A stretch of 64,000 nt of DNA from CAVRGQ01 sp963720785 (GCA_963720785.1 CAVRGQ010000004.1:868001-932000); one strand, 5' to 3'; counted from the first letter of the stretch, positions 50,728-59,242 are shown. Notes: generated from the letters alone by a model not told the origin. Translations and numbers: made by a program.

Positions 50728-52149
50728 ATGCGTGGAATCGTCTCCTTCGCCGCCTACCTGCCCTACCGGCGGCTCGACCGCACCCAGATCGCCCCCTTCG
50801 TCGGGCAGGGCGGGGGCAAGGGCACCCGCACCGTCGCGAGCTACGACGAGGACTCCACCACCATGGCGGTGGAGGCGGGCCGGCTGGCCCTGCGGGGACA
50901 GCCCGGCACGGCAAGTGTGGTGCCCACCCAACTCCTGTTCGGCACCACCTTCCCGGCTTACGCCGACAAGACCAACGCCACCGCGGTGCACGCCGCGCTG
51001 CGGCTCCCGCGCGACTCGCTCGCCCTCGACCTCGGCGCGTCGGTGCGCTCCGCGGTGGGCGGGTTGGCGCTCGCGCTGGAGGGCGGCCCCTCGGCCGGCA
51101 CTGCGCTCGTGGTGAGCGCCGACATCCGCACCGGCCTGCCGGGCAGCGGCGAGGAGTCCTCCGGGGGCGACGCCGCCGCCGCGCTGCTGGTGGGCGACGA
51201 GACCTCCGGCCCGGTGGTAGCCGAGTTCCTCGGGCGGGCGAGCGTCACCGACGAATTCATCGAGCGCTGGCGCGTGCCCGGTGAGGTGCGCACCAAGACG
51301 TGGGACGAGAAGTTCAGCGAGATCAGCCTCGTGCCGCTCGGCGTGCGGGCGTGGAACCAGGCGCTCGAGGCCGCGGGCATCACGGCCAACGACGTGCAGG
51401 CGGCGGCGGTCGACGCGCCACTCGCCCGCGTCGCGAAATCGATGGGCGGCAAGCTCGACGGCGTGCACGTGATCGACGACCATGCGGCCACGATCGGCAA
51501 CACCGGCGCCGCGCAGCCCGCGCTCCTGCTGAGTGCGCTGCTCGAGCAGGCCGAGCCCGGCCAGGTGGTCGCGCTGGTGGTGCTGGCCGACGGCGCCGAC
51601 GTGCTCCTGTTCCGGGCCACCGACGCGCTCGGTGCGTACCGACCGGCCCGCACGATCGCCGAGCAGGTCGCGGCCGGCGGTCCGTTGCCCTACGGCAAGT
51701 TCCTCGCCTGGCGGGGCATGCTCCCGGTGGAACCCCCGCGTCGCCCGGAGCCCGGCCGGATCTCCGCCGTGGTCGCGGCGCGCAACGAGGACTGGAAGTT
51801 CGGCTTCGTCGGCTCGAAGAACCCCGAGACGGGCGAGATCCACATGCCGCCGGCGCGGGTGTCGAGCGACGGCCTCCACACCGACGAGATGGTGCCGGTC
51901 GTCATGGCCGACACGCAGGGCACGGTGATCACGTTCACGATCGACCGCATGGCCTACTCGCCGAGCCCGCCGGTCGTGTTCGCGGTGGTCGACTTCGACG
52001 GCGGCGGTCGCCTGCCGTTGGAGCTCTCCGACCTCGACGCGGCGGAGGCCGCGATCGGGCAACGGGTCGAGATGACGTTCCGGAAGCTCTTCACGGCCGA
52101 CGGCATCGTCAACTATTTCTGGAAGGGAAGGCTGGTGCGCAATGGGTAG
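50728..52149 (+). CDS. HMG-CoA synthase/KAS-III-like protein fused to a DUF35-like OB domain, without catalytic Cys
   Basis: The 473-aa protein has a ketoacyl synthase III/HMG-CoA synthase-like half (residues 1-310) with DDHAATIGNTGAAQPALLLSAL, the His-bearing segment. The usual D-x-x-A-A-C is DLGASVRSAVGG (residues 101-112), so the Cys is replaced by Val or Ser. The second half (about 320-473) is DUF35-like, but the zinc-ribbon Cys residues are absent (GSKNPETGEIHMPPARVS). A condensing activity seems unlikely; a lyase, scaffold or partner for the following thiolase is more probable. It is the first gene of the operon. Confidence 0.8.
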   Translation: MRGIVSFAAYLPYRRLDRTQIAPFVGQGGGKGTRTVASYDEDSTTMAVEAGRLALRGQPGTASVVPTQLLFGTTFPAYADKTNATAVHAALRLPRDSLALDLGASVRSAVGGLALALEGGPSAGTALVVSADIRTGLPGSGEESSGGDAAAALLVGDETSGPVVAEFLGRASVTDEFIERWRVPGEVRTKTWDEKFSEISLVPLGVRAWNQALEAAGITANDVQAAAVDAPLARVAKSMGGKLDGVHVIDDHAATIGNTGAAQPALLLSALLEQAEPGQVVALVVLADGADVLLFRATDALGAYRPARTIAEQVAAGGPLPYGKFLAWRGMLPVEPPRRPEPGRISAVVAARNEDWKFGFVGSKNPETGEIHMPPARVSSDGLHTDEMVPVVMADTQGTVITFTIDRMAYSPSPPVVFAVVDFDGGGRLPLELSDLDAAEAAIGQRVEMTFRKLFTADGIVNYFWKGRLVRNG

Positions 52150-53338
52150 CCACGGCATCAAGGACCGCGTCGCCATCGTCGGGATGGGCTGCACCAACTT
52201 CGTCGAGGCGTGGGGCAAGGGTCTCGACGACATGGTGATCGAGGCGGCCAACGCGGCGTACGCGTCGGCCGGGATCGAGAAGGACGCGGTCGACGCGTAC
52301 TGGCTCGGAACCGCGAACGGCGGCATGAGCGGCATCACGCTGGCGCGTCCGCTGCAGCTCCAGAACAAGCCGGTCACCCGCGTCGAGAACTACTGCGCCA
52401 CGGGGTCCGAGGCACTGCGCCAGGCGTCGTACGCGGTGGCGTCGGGTGCCTACGACATCGCGATGGCGATCGGCGTCGAGAAGACGAAGGACGGCGGGTT
52501 CCAGGGCCTCAACGCCGTGCCACCGCCGCACGACGGCACCGGCCGCACGCTCACCGCGGCGGCGATGTTCTCGATGGTCGCCCCGGCCTACGGGGCGAAG
52601 TACGGCGTCGGCGCCGACAAGATGCGCGCGGCGATGGCGCACGTCGCCTGGAAGAACCACTACAACGGCGCCCGCAACTCGCGCGCACAGTTCCGCCGGG
52701 AAGTGTCGATCGAGACGATCGTCAACTCGCCGAAGCTCGCCGGCGACCTCGGGGTGTTCGACTGCGCCGGTGTGGCCGACGGCTCGGCCGCGGCGATCGT
52801 GGTGCGGGCCGAGGACGCCCACAAGTACACCGAGACGCCCCTCTTCGTCAAGGCGCTGTCGTTCATCGCCGGCAACGGCTCGGGTGTGACCAACCCCGAT
52901 TACGACTACACGAACTTCCCCGAGATCGCGGCGACCGCCGTCGACGCGTACGCGCAGGCCGGCATCACCGATCCGCGCCGTGAGCTCGCGCTCGCCGAGG
53001 TGCACGACTGCTTCACCATCACCGAGCTCGTGCTCATGGAGGACCTCGGGTTCTCCGAGCGGGGCGCGGCGTGGCGCGACGAACTCGAAGGCGTCTACGA
53101 CCTCGACGGCGAGCTGCCGGTGAATCCCGACGGCGGGCTCAAGTCGTTCGGCCACCCGGTCGGCGCGAGCGGCCTGCGCATGATGTTCGAGGCGTGGCTG
53201 CAGCTGCGCGGCGAGGCGCCGCCGGAGCGTCAGATCGAGGCGGCCAAGCCGGGCGGTGAGCGCTCGATGGCCCTCACCCACAACCTCGGCGGCTACCCCG
53301 GCGAGATGGTGAGCTTCGTCTCCATCCTCGGCCGCTAG
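52142..53338 (+). CDS. Thiolase family protein (acetyl-CoA acetyltransferase/SCPx-like)
   Basis: The 398-aa thiolase has the nucleophile region RVENYCATGSEALRQA (C85), H289-D-C290 as the second site and FGHPVGASG (H338). This is the SCPx-type arrangement. ATG 52142 lies within the end of the previous gene (8-bp overlap), so both are coupled. It likely cleaves a 3-oxoacyl-CoA of ring or side-chain breakdown. It may act with the adjacent KAS-III-like/DUF35 protein, as DUF35 proteins usually partner thiolases. Confidence 0.85.
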   Translation: MGSHGIKDRVAIVGMGCTNFVEAWGKGLDDMVIEAANAAYASAGIEKDAVDAYWLGTANGGMSGITLARPLQLQNKPVTRVENYCATGSEALRQASYAVASGAYDIAMAIGVEKTKDGGFQGLNAVPPPHDGTGRTLTAAAMFSMVAPAYGAKYGVGADKMRAAMAHVAWKNHYNGARNSRAQFRREVSIETIVNSPKLAGDLGVFDCAGVADGSAAAIVVRAEDAHKYTETPLFVKALSFIAGNGSGVTNPDYDYTNFPEIAATAVDAYAQAGITDPRRELALAEVHDCFTITELVLMEDLGFSERGAAWRDELEGVYDLDGELPVNPDGGLKSFGHPVGASGLRMMFEAWLQLRGEAPPERQIEAAKPGGERSMALTHNLGGYPGEMVSFVSILGR

Positions 53339-53364
53339 CGATTGCGGGGAGTCGTAGTGGGCGC

Positions 53365-53370
53365 TATGTT
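53365..53370 (+). promoter_or_regulatory. Possible -10 (TATGTT) before DUF35-aldolase operon
   Basis: TATGTT is followed by nine bases and ATG 53380. No RBS is seen in the 41-bp gap. Leaderless initiation is possible, or the genes are transcribed from the upstream thiolase promoter. Confidence 0.35.
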
Positions 53371-53379
53371 GCCGCGCCT

Positions 53380-53808
53380 ATGACGGGAGCAACTCGACCG
53401 GGACCGATCGTCACCGACGACAGCGCGGTGTTCTGGGACGCGGCGGCCGGGGGTCGCCTCGTGGCCCAGCGTTGCGCCGACTGCGGGCGGTTGCGCCACC
53501 CGCCCCGGCCGATGTGCCCAGAGTGCCACTCGCTCGCGGTGGAGGTGGCGGAGTTGTCGGGGCGGGGGACCGTCTACAGCTACGAGTTCCTCCACCACCC
53601 GCAGCACCCGGCGTTCGAGTACCCGGTGACTGCGGTGCTCGTCGACCTCGACGAGGGCATTCGCCTCGTGTCGAACCTCACCGACTGCGAGAAGGACGAC
53701 GTGCGCATCGGCCTGCCGGTGGAGGTGCACTTCGTGCCCGCGGGACCCGACGGCGCGACCATCCCCGTGTTCCATCCCGCGGGTCCCGCAACCGGCGGTG
53801 CGGCATGA
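53380..53808 (+). CDS. DUF35 OB-fold zinc-ribbon protein
   Basis: The 142-aa protein has a zinc ribbon CADCGRLRHPPRPMCPEC at about residues 31-48 and the OB-fold TVYSYEFLHHPQHPAFEYP. Its gene overlaps the aldolase gene (ATGA). In the Ltp2-ChsH2 complex, a DUF35 domain opens the aldolase tunnel, and the same job is likely here. It is the second such protein in the window (the other is 25836-26261), with reversed gene order. Confidence 0.85.
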   Translation: MTGATRPGPIVTDDSAVFWDAAAGGRLVAQRCADCGRLRHPPRPMCPECHSLAVEVAELSGRGTVYSYEFLHHPQHPAFEYPVTAVLVDLDEGIRLVSNLTDCEKDDVRIGLPVEVHFVPAGPDGATIPVFHPAGPATGGAA

Positions 53809-54959
53809 CCGCGATCGTGGGCATCGGCGCCACCGAGTTCTCACGTCAGGCGGGCCGCACCGAACTGCAGCTCGCGTGCGAGTCGATCACCGCCGCGCTC
53901 GCCGACTGCGGGCTCACTGCGGCCGACGTGAACGGGCTCGTGAGCTACACGGTCGACCCGGTCGACGAGACCGAACTCGTGCGCTCGGTCGGCTTCCAGG
54001 AGATCAACTGGTCGAGCCGCGTGCCCTACGGCGGCGGTGGTTCGATGGGCGTGTTGTCGCACGCGATGGGCGCGATCTCGAGCGGCATCGCCGACGTGGT
54101 GGTCGCCTACCGGGCGATCCGCGCCCGGTCCGGCGCCACGCGCTTCGGTGGCGCGAAGACTGCGCCGAGCCCCACCTCGGGGCATTCGGGCACCACCGCG
54201 ATGCAGTGGGCGATGCCGTTCGGGGTGCTCACGCCCGCGTCGTGGATGGGGCTCAACTCGGTGCGCTACATGCACGAGTACGGAGTGACCAGCGAGGACA
54301 TCGGGCGCGCGGTCGTGCAGGTGCGCGCCTACGCGGAGGTGAACCCCGCAGCGTGGGGGTACCAGCGCCACATGAGCCTCGAGGACCACCAGAACTCACG
54401 GTGGATCGTCGAGCCGTGCATCCACCTCTACGACTGCTGCCAGGAGACCGACGGTTCGGTCGCGCTGGTGATCACCAGTTCGGAGCGGGCGCGCGATCTC
54501 CCGCAGCGTCCGGTGCACGTGGGTGCGGCGGCGGCGGCCGGACTGTTCGAGCAGGAGATCGCGAGCGACTTCTACCGGCCCGACCTGTCGATCATGGACG
54601 GGTCGGTCGCGCTCGCCGCGCAGCTGTTCGGGAACAGTGGCTACTCGCGGGGCGACATCGACGCGGCGATGATCTACGACGCGTTCTCGCCCATCCTGCT
54701 CATGCAGCTCGAGGCACTGGGCTTCTGCGAATTCGGTGAGGCCAAGGACTTCGTCGCCGACGGCAACCTCGCGCTCGACGGCGCGCTCCCCACCAACACG
54801 AACGGCGGCCTCATCGGCGAGGGCTACATCCACGGTCTCAACCTGGTGTCGGAGGCGGTGCGCCAGCTGCGCGGGACCGCGGTCAACCAGGTGGCCGATG
54901 CGAGCACGATCCTGTGCACCGCGAGCCGCACTGGCGCGATCCTGACCACGAACTCGTAA
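53805..54959 (+). CDS. Ltp2/Ltp-like aldolase (thiolase fold)
   Basis: The 384-aa protein has AIVGIGATEFSRQAGRTELQLACESITAAL, YDCCQETDGSVALVITSSE, YDAFSPILLMQLEALGFCEFGEA and EGYIHGLNLVSEAVRQLRG. These are features of Ltp-type proteins that release an acyl group from a β-hydroxy side chain by retro-aldol cleavage. The Tyr in YDAFSP is the expected catalytic residue in this group. The gene overlaps the DUF35 start/stop. Together they form a likely aldolase complex. Confidence 0.8.
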   Translation: MTAIVGIGATEFSRQAGRTELQLACESITAALADCGLTAADVNGLVSYTVDPVDETELVRSVGFQEINWSSRVPYGGGGSMGVLSHAMGAISSGIADVVVAYRAIRARSGATRFGGAKTAPSPTSGHSGTTAMQWAMPFGVLTPASWMGLNSVRYMHEYGVTSEDIGRAVVQVRAYAEVNPAAWGYQRHMSLEDHQNSRWIVEPCIHLYDCCQETDGSVALVITSSERARDLPQRPVHVGAAAAAGLFEQEIASDFYRPDLSIMDGSVALAAQLFGNSGYSRGDIDAAMIYDAFSPILLMQLEALGFCEFGEAKDFVADGNLALDGALPTNTNGGLIGEGYIHGLNLVSEAVRQLRGTAVNQVADASTILCTASRTGAILTTNS

Positions 54960-54978
54960 CGTCGATCCGGGGGGAACG

Positions 54979-55825
54979 ATGGCCGCACCGCTCCAGGCAC
55001 TGGGCGACATGCAGGTGATCGGCGTGCAGGACGGCGCCGGGTACATGTACGACGGGATCTACGGCGACCCGAACTCGGCCGATGATCTCGGTCCGCGGCC
55101 CAGTGGTCACGAGGGCCTCGGCGACGAGGTGGACGAACTCGGCCGCACGGTGATCCCGATCTCTGCCTTCGTGGTGCGCACCGGCGGCGCCACCGTGATC
55201 ATCGACGCGGGCATCGGCGAGCGTTCGGTGGAGTGGACGCCGCCCGGCGTCGGCACGCAGAAGCTCGAGGGCGGCGCGCTGCCCGCGGCGCTCCACGCGG
55301 CGGGTGTGTCGCGCGAGGAGATCGACCTCGTGCTGCTCACGCACGTGCACCTCGACCACAACGGCTGGGTGTGGGCCGACGACGCGCCGTTCTTCCCCAA
55401 CGCGACCGTGCGGTGCGGTGCGGGCGACTGGGCGCTCGTCGACGGGCAGCCCGGTGAGGGCGCGGCGATGATGCAGGCGCTCGCCGCCGCGGGACGGGTG
55501 GACCTCATCGACGGCGACATCGATGTCGCGCCCGGCATCAGCACGCTCCACACTCCGGGGCACACGCCCGGCCACACGATGTACGTGCTGTCGTCGGGCG
55601 CGCAGCGCGCCATGATCCTCGGCGACGCCATCTCGTGCCCGTTGCAGATCGCTGCCCCGGAGCTGGAGGCGGCGGCCGACGTGGACAAGGAGCTCGGCAT
55701 CGCGAACGTGTGAGCGCGTGCTGCGTGAGCTGGAGGGCACCGACACGCTCGTCGGAGGTCCGCACTTCCCCGGTCTCGAGTTCGGTCGGGTGCTCATGGG
55801 GGAGAGCAGGCGGTACTTTTCCTGA
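54979..55825 (+). CDS. Metallo-β-lactamase fold hydrolase (frameshifted near 55705)
   Basis: The repaired protein is about 281 aa. The first frame has the HxHxDH zinc motif in THVHLDHNGW (H122, H124, D126, H127), then HTPGHTPGHTMYV and ILGDAISCPLQ. It ends too early at 55711; a shifted frame gives RTCERVLRELEGTDTLVGGPHFPGLEFGRVL, the usual C-terminus with the last zinc His. One extra base near 55705 explains this. The role could be thioesterase, lactonase or esterase. It lies 19 bp after the aldolase gene. Confidence 0.75.
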
Positions 55826-55831
55826 CGTCGG

Positions 55832-55850
55832 GTCCGCCAGGGTGGCGGAC
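55832..55850. promoter_or_regulatory. Perfect 19-bp inverted repeat GTCCGCCA-GGG-TGGCGGAC
   Basis: Eight-base arms flank a GGG centre, 16 bp before the SDR start at 55867. It has the same geometry as the CTGACG operators but a different sequence. Either a terminator-type hairpin after the hydrolase gene or an operator for the SDR fits. Confidence 0.5.
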
Positions 55851-55866
55851 GCGCGGAGGGGGAGTC

Positions 55867-56616
55867 ATGTTCGACCTGACGGGGCGCACTGCGCTCGTCA
55901 CCGGTTCCGGTCAGCACGTCGGCGCGGGCATCGCCCGTTCGCTCGCGGCGCAGGGCGCGACGGTGATCGTGAACGACATCGTGGCCGAGCGCGCGCAGCA
56001 GACGGCCGACGACATCGTCGCGGCGGGCGGCGCGGCGCGCATCTCGGCGTTCGACGTCACCGACTACGCGGAGGTCGTGACCGCGTTCGCCGCTGCCGCC
56101 GATGAGCTGGGCACGATCGACATCCTCGTGAACAACGCGGGCAACGGCGGCGCGCACGGCATGGCGATGAAGCAGTTCAAGGACATGGAGCCGTCCGACT
56201 GGGACGGCCCCATCGACGTGAACCTCTACGGCGTCCTCAACTGCACGCGCGCCGCCATCAACGGGATGCGCGCGCGCAACTGGGGCCGCGTGATCACGAT
56301 CTCGTCGGGTGCGGGCATCACCGGCCTGCGCATCGGCGTGTCGCCCTACGCCGCGGGCAAGGGCGGCGCGGTCGCGTTCATGCGCCATCTCGCCGCCGAG
56401 AACGCGCGCGCCGGGGTCACCGCGAACTCGATCGCGATCGGGCTCATGCAGCCGCCGCAGGCCGCCGCACTGGAGTCGATGGCGGCCCAGGTGCCGGTGG
56501 GCCGTACCGGGGTGCCCGAGGACATCGGATACCTGTGCGTGTACCTTGCGTCGGACGAGGCGTCGTGGATGACGGGCCAGACCCTGCACCTCGACGGCGG
56601 CTCCACCTTTTCCTGA
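55867..56616 (+). CDS. Short-chain dehydrogenase/reductase
   Basis: The 249-aa SDR has TGSGQHVGAGIA, an NAD-type aspartate in VNDIVAER, NNAGNGG, and YAAGK as YxxxK, ending LHLDGGSTFS. ATG 55867 follows GGAGGGGGAG. The GSGQHVG loop is a variant of the glycine motif. It is followed by a ferritin-like gene with a 31-bp gap. Its substrate is likely a hydroxyacyl intermediate. Confidence 0.85.
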   Translation: MFDLTGRTALVTGSGQHVGAGIARSLAAQGATVIVNDIVAERAQQTADDIVAAGGAARISAFDVTDYAEVVTAFAAAADELGTIDILVNNAGNGGAHGMAMKQFKDMEPSDWDGPIDVNLYGVLNCTRAAINGMRARNWGRVITISSGAGITGLRIGVSPYAAGKGGAVAFMRHLAAENARAGVTANSIAIGLMQPPQAAALESMAAQVPVGRTGVPEDIGYLCVYLASDEASWMTGQTLHLDGGSTFS

Positions 56617-56647
56617 ACCACGCTGACCACCTCTCCGAGGAGCCCCC

Positions 56648-57124
56648 ATGGCAGACGACCAGGCGACCGTGTTCGAGCAGCTGGGTGCCGCCGACGTGCT
56701 CGACGTGCCGCTCATGGAGGCGCTCTGGAAGCTGGAGCGCAGTGGCGAGGCCAGCTACCTGGCCATGGCGGAGCTGGTCGAGGACCCGCGCGCCAAGGAG
56801 CTGCTCGTGCGCAACGGGCGCGAGGAGATGGGCCACGCCCGTCGCATCGCAAGGGCACTGTCGATCAAGGTCGGCCACGAGTGGGAGCCCTCCGAGGAGC
56901 TCGCCGCGCCGATGCCGGTGCAGGCGCCGCCGTTCCTCGACCGCGCGATCCTGGAGATGATCGTCGCCGCCGAGGTGCAGGGCGACGCCGGCTACCAGAA
57001 GTGGGCCGACAACGAGCCCGACCCCGAGGTCGAGCGCATCCTGCGGCTCAACGGCCGTGAGGAGTCACTCCACGGCGAGCGCATCGCCGAGGTGATGACC
57101 ATCCTGGACTCGCAGAGCGTCTAG
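56648..57124 (+). CDS. Ferritin-like diiron protein
   Basis: The 158-aa protein has two repeated iron-binding pairs: E34 with E60-x2-H63 (REEMGH), and E109 with E139-x2-H142 (REESLH). This is the four-helix rubrerythrin/ferritin-like pattern. There is no rubredoxin domain and no signal peptide. Iron oxidation, peroxide removal or an oxygenase-like role in lipid oxidation are possible. It stands between an SDR and a divergent-direction epimerase gene, ending directly beside the latter's stop. Confidence 0.8.
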   Translation: MADDQATVFEQLGAADVLDVPLMEALWKLERSGEASYLAMAELVEDPRAKELLVRNGREEMGHARRIARALSIKVGHEWEPSEELAAPMPVQAPPFLDRAILEMIVAAEVQGDAGYQKWADNEPDPEVERILRLNGREESLHGERIAEVMTILDSQSV

Positions 57125-58030
57125 CTACTTCGCGGCGTCCACGATCCCGCGGATGCCGTCCTGCCACGACACGGTGGAGTGGAACCCGAGGTCGTGCAGT
57201 TTCGTCAGGTCGACGATGATCGACGGGATCGTCGCCTCCGACGTGGTGAAGTTCACCGGCTTGTCGACGAGCTCGCCGATCAGCGTGCACCACTCCTCGA
57301 CCGACACCACTTCGTCGCCGCCCCAGTTCACGATGGCCGCGGGCACGCCCGCGGCGTCGAGCAGGAACGGGATCGACGCGACGATGTCGTCGAGGTGCAA
57401 GGGCGAGAACTGCGACGGCGCGTCGGGGTGCACGTCGATGTTCATGCCGTGCTCGATCATCATCTTGTGGAAGAACGGCCAGCCGAAGGTGTCGCCGTAG
57501 GGCACGCTGAGCCGCGCGATCACCGTGGGGATGCCGAGCCGCGACGCGGTGTGCACCACCAGCGCCTCCGACACGATCTTCGAGATGGAGTAGCTCTCCA
57601 TGCCCGCGGCGCGGTGGCTGTCGCCGAGCGGCGCGTCCTCCGCCAGCACCGCGTGCCCGTTCGGCTGGTACACCGCCGCGGAGCTGCACTGGAAGAAGGC
57701 GACGACGTCCTGGCACCGCTCCATCAGCGCGGCGGAGCCCTCACCGTTCGCGGCCATGTCGGTGGCGAAGTCGTTGGTCCGCGCCACCGCGAAGTTGAGG
57801 ACGTAGTCGAGGCCGTCGGGCACCTCGGCGAAGTCGCGGGTCTCGAGGTCGAGGCGCAGCGTCCGCACGCCGGCGGCCTCGTGGGCCTCACGCGGCGCGG
57901 GGTCCTTGAAGCGCGCGGCGCCGTACACGGTGTTGCCCTGCGCGGCGAGCCTCGCGGCGACGGGACCGGCGACCATGCCGGTGACGCCGGTGACGAGGAT
58001 GCTCTTGCCCGTGAGCGGGGAAGCGGTCAT
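57125..58030 (-). CDS. NAD(P)-dependent epimerase/dehydratase family protein
   Basis: The 301-aa extended SDR has TGVTGMVAGPVAARLAAQGNTVYGAAR, YSISK as YxxxK after CSSAAVYQP, and a C-terminal VVSVEEWCTLIGELVDKPVNF that parallels the protein at 23641-24576 (VSVQEWC). The SARF-like loop and lack of nucleotide-sugar signature suggest a steroid or lipid alcohol substrate. It starts from ATG 58030. Convergent with the ferritin-like gene. Confidence 0.8.
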   Translation of the reverse strand: MTASPLTGKSILVTGVTGMVAGPVAARLAAQGNTVYGAARFKDPAPREAHEAAGVRTLRLDLETRDFAEVPDGLDYVLNFAVARTNDFATDMAANGEGSAALMERCQDVVAFFQCSSAAVYQPNGHAVLAEDAPLGDSHRAAGMESYSISKIVSEALVVHTASRLGIPTVIARLSVPYGDTFGWPFFHKMMIEHGMNIDVHPDAPSQFSPLHLDDIVASIPFLLDAAGVPAAIVNWGGDEVVSVEEWCTLIGELVDKPVNFTTSEATIPSIIVDLTKLHDLGFHSTVSWQDGIRGIVDAAK

Positions 58031-58122
58031 GGTGGGGGCCCTTTTCCTCGGGTGCGTCGGCTCCCCCCTGGAGATCGACGCCGCGTGCCCGAATCAATGC
58101 AGGACATTAACAGGAGTCTCCG

Positions 58123-59163
58123 ATGAGCGTTCCCTCCCTCGCGTGCGCGTTCCCGCCCAGCGCCGACCTCCCGCGCCTCGCGCAGGTGGCCGAGTCCCTG
58201 GGCTACGACCGCGTGTGGGTGTACGACTCGCCCGCGCTCTACGGCGACGTCTGGGTGGCGATCCAGCGGTCCGCCGAGGCCACGGAGCGAATCGGCCTCG
58301 CGACCGGGGTGGCCGTCGGCTTCCTGCGCCACGTGATGGTGACGGCCTCGGCGATCGCGACGATCGAGGAGTTGCACCCCGGACGACTGAGCTTCGCGAT
58401 CGGCACGGGGTACACCGGTGCCCGGGCGATGGGGCGCCAGCCCATGCGCTGGGCCGACCTCGACGCCTACGTGCGGCAACTGCACGCGCTGCTCCAGGGC
58501 GACGCGGTGGAGATCGAGGGCGCCCGCGCCCGCATGATCCACTCGCCGGGCTACGGACCGGACCGCCCCGTCGAGGTGCCGCTGCTCGTCGCGCCGATGG
58601 GCCCGAAGGGGTTCGCCCACGCCGCGCAGCTCACGGAGGACGGCGTGATCGCCGGCGTGATCGTGGCCACGCCACCCCCTCCACCTCCGTCGGACGGCAC
58701 AGGCGCCTCCACCGGGCACCGCTGGGACCCCTGCGCGATGTTGTGCAGCGGCACGGTGCTCGAACCCGGCGAGGACCACACCAGCGCCCGGGTGATCGAC
58801 GCGACCGCGTCGATGCACGCGACGGGCGTACACGGGATCTGGGAGATGGCGCCCGAGGTGGTGCCGACCCTGCCCGGTGGCGCGGAGTGGCTGGCGGAGC
58901 TCGAGGCGACCTACCCCGAGGCCGACCGGCACTGGGCCGTGCACGAGGGGCACATGATCGCGGTGAGCGAGCGCGACCGCGCCTACGTGGCCGCGGCGGG
59001 GCCCGCGATCCTGCAGTCCGGGTGGACGGGTGACGCGGCCGCGGTGCGGGCCCGGGCGGAGGCCGCCGCCGCGGCCGGCGTGACCGAATTGGCCTACGGT
59101 CCGGTCGGCGGCGACGTCGAGCGCGAGCTCGCGGCGTTCGCCGCCGCCGTCCGCGGCTGCTAG
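58123..59163 (+). CDS. F420-dependent luciferase-like oxidoreductase with Pro-rich insert
   Basis: The 346-aa LLM-fold protein has LGYDRVWVYDSPALYGDVWVA, IGLATGVAVGFLRHVMVTAS, ELHPGRLSFAIGTGYTG and VPLLVAPMGPKGFAHAAQL. A run of six prolines (ATPPPPPPSDG) at around residue 187 lies in a surface insertion not seen in its paralogues here. ATG 58123 has AGGAG upstream. Divergent from the epimerase gene across a 92-bp gap. Substrate not known. Confidence 0.8.
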   Translation: MSVPSLACAFPPSADLPRLAQVAESLGYDRVWVYDSPALYGDVWVAIQRSAEATERIGLATGVAVGFLRHVMVTASAIATIEELHPGRLSFAIGTGYTGARAMGRQPMRWADLDAYVRQLHALLQGDAVEIEGARARMIHSPGYGPDRPVEVPLLVAPMGPKGFAHAAQLTEDGVIAGVIVATPPPPPPSDGTGASTGHRWDPCAMLCSGTVLEPGEDHTSARVIDATASMHATGVHGIWEMAPEVVPTLPGGAEWLAELEATYPEADRHWAVHEGHMIAVSERDRAYVAAAGPAILQSGWTGDAAAVRARAEAAAAAGVTELAYGPVGGDVERELAAFAAAVRGC

Positions 59164-59242
59164 AACACGAACCCGGAGTAACCGAGTACGTTCCGGCACC
59201 GGCCGCCGGACACCGGCACCCGCGACATCTCAGGAGCGTCCC

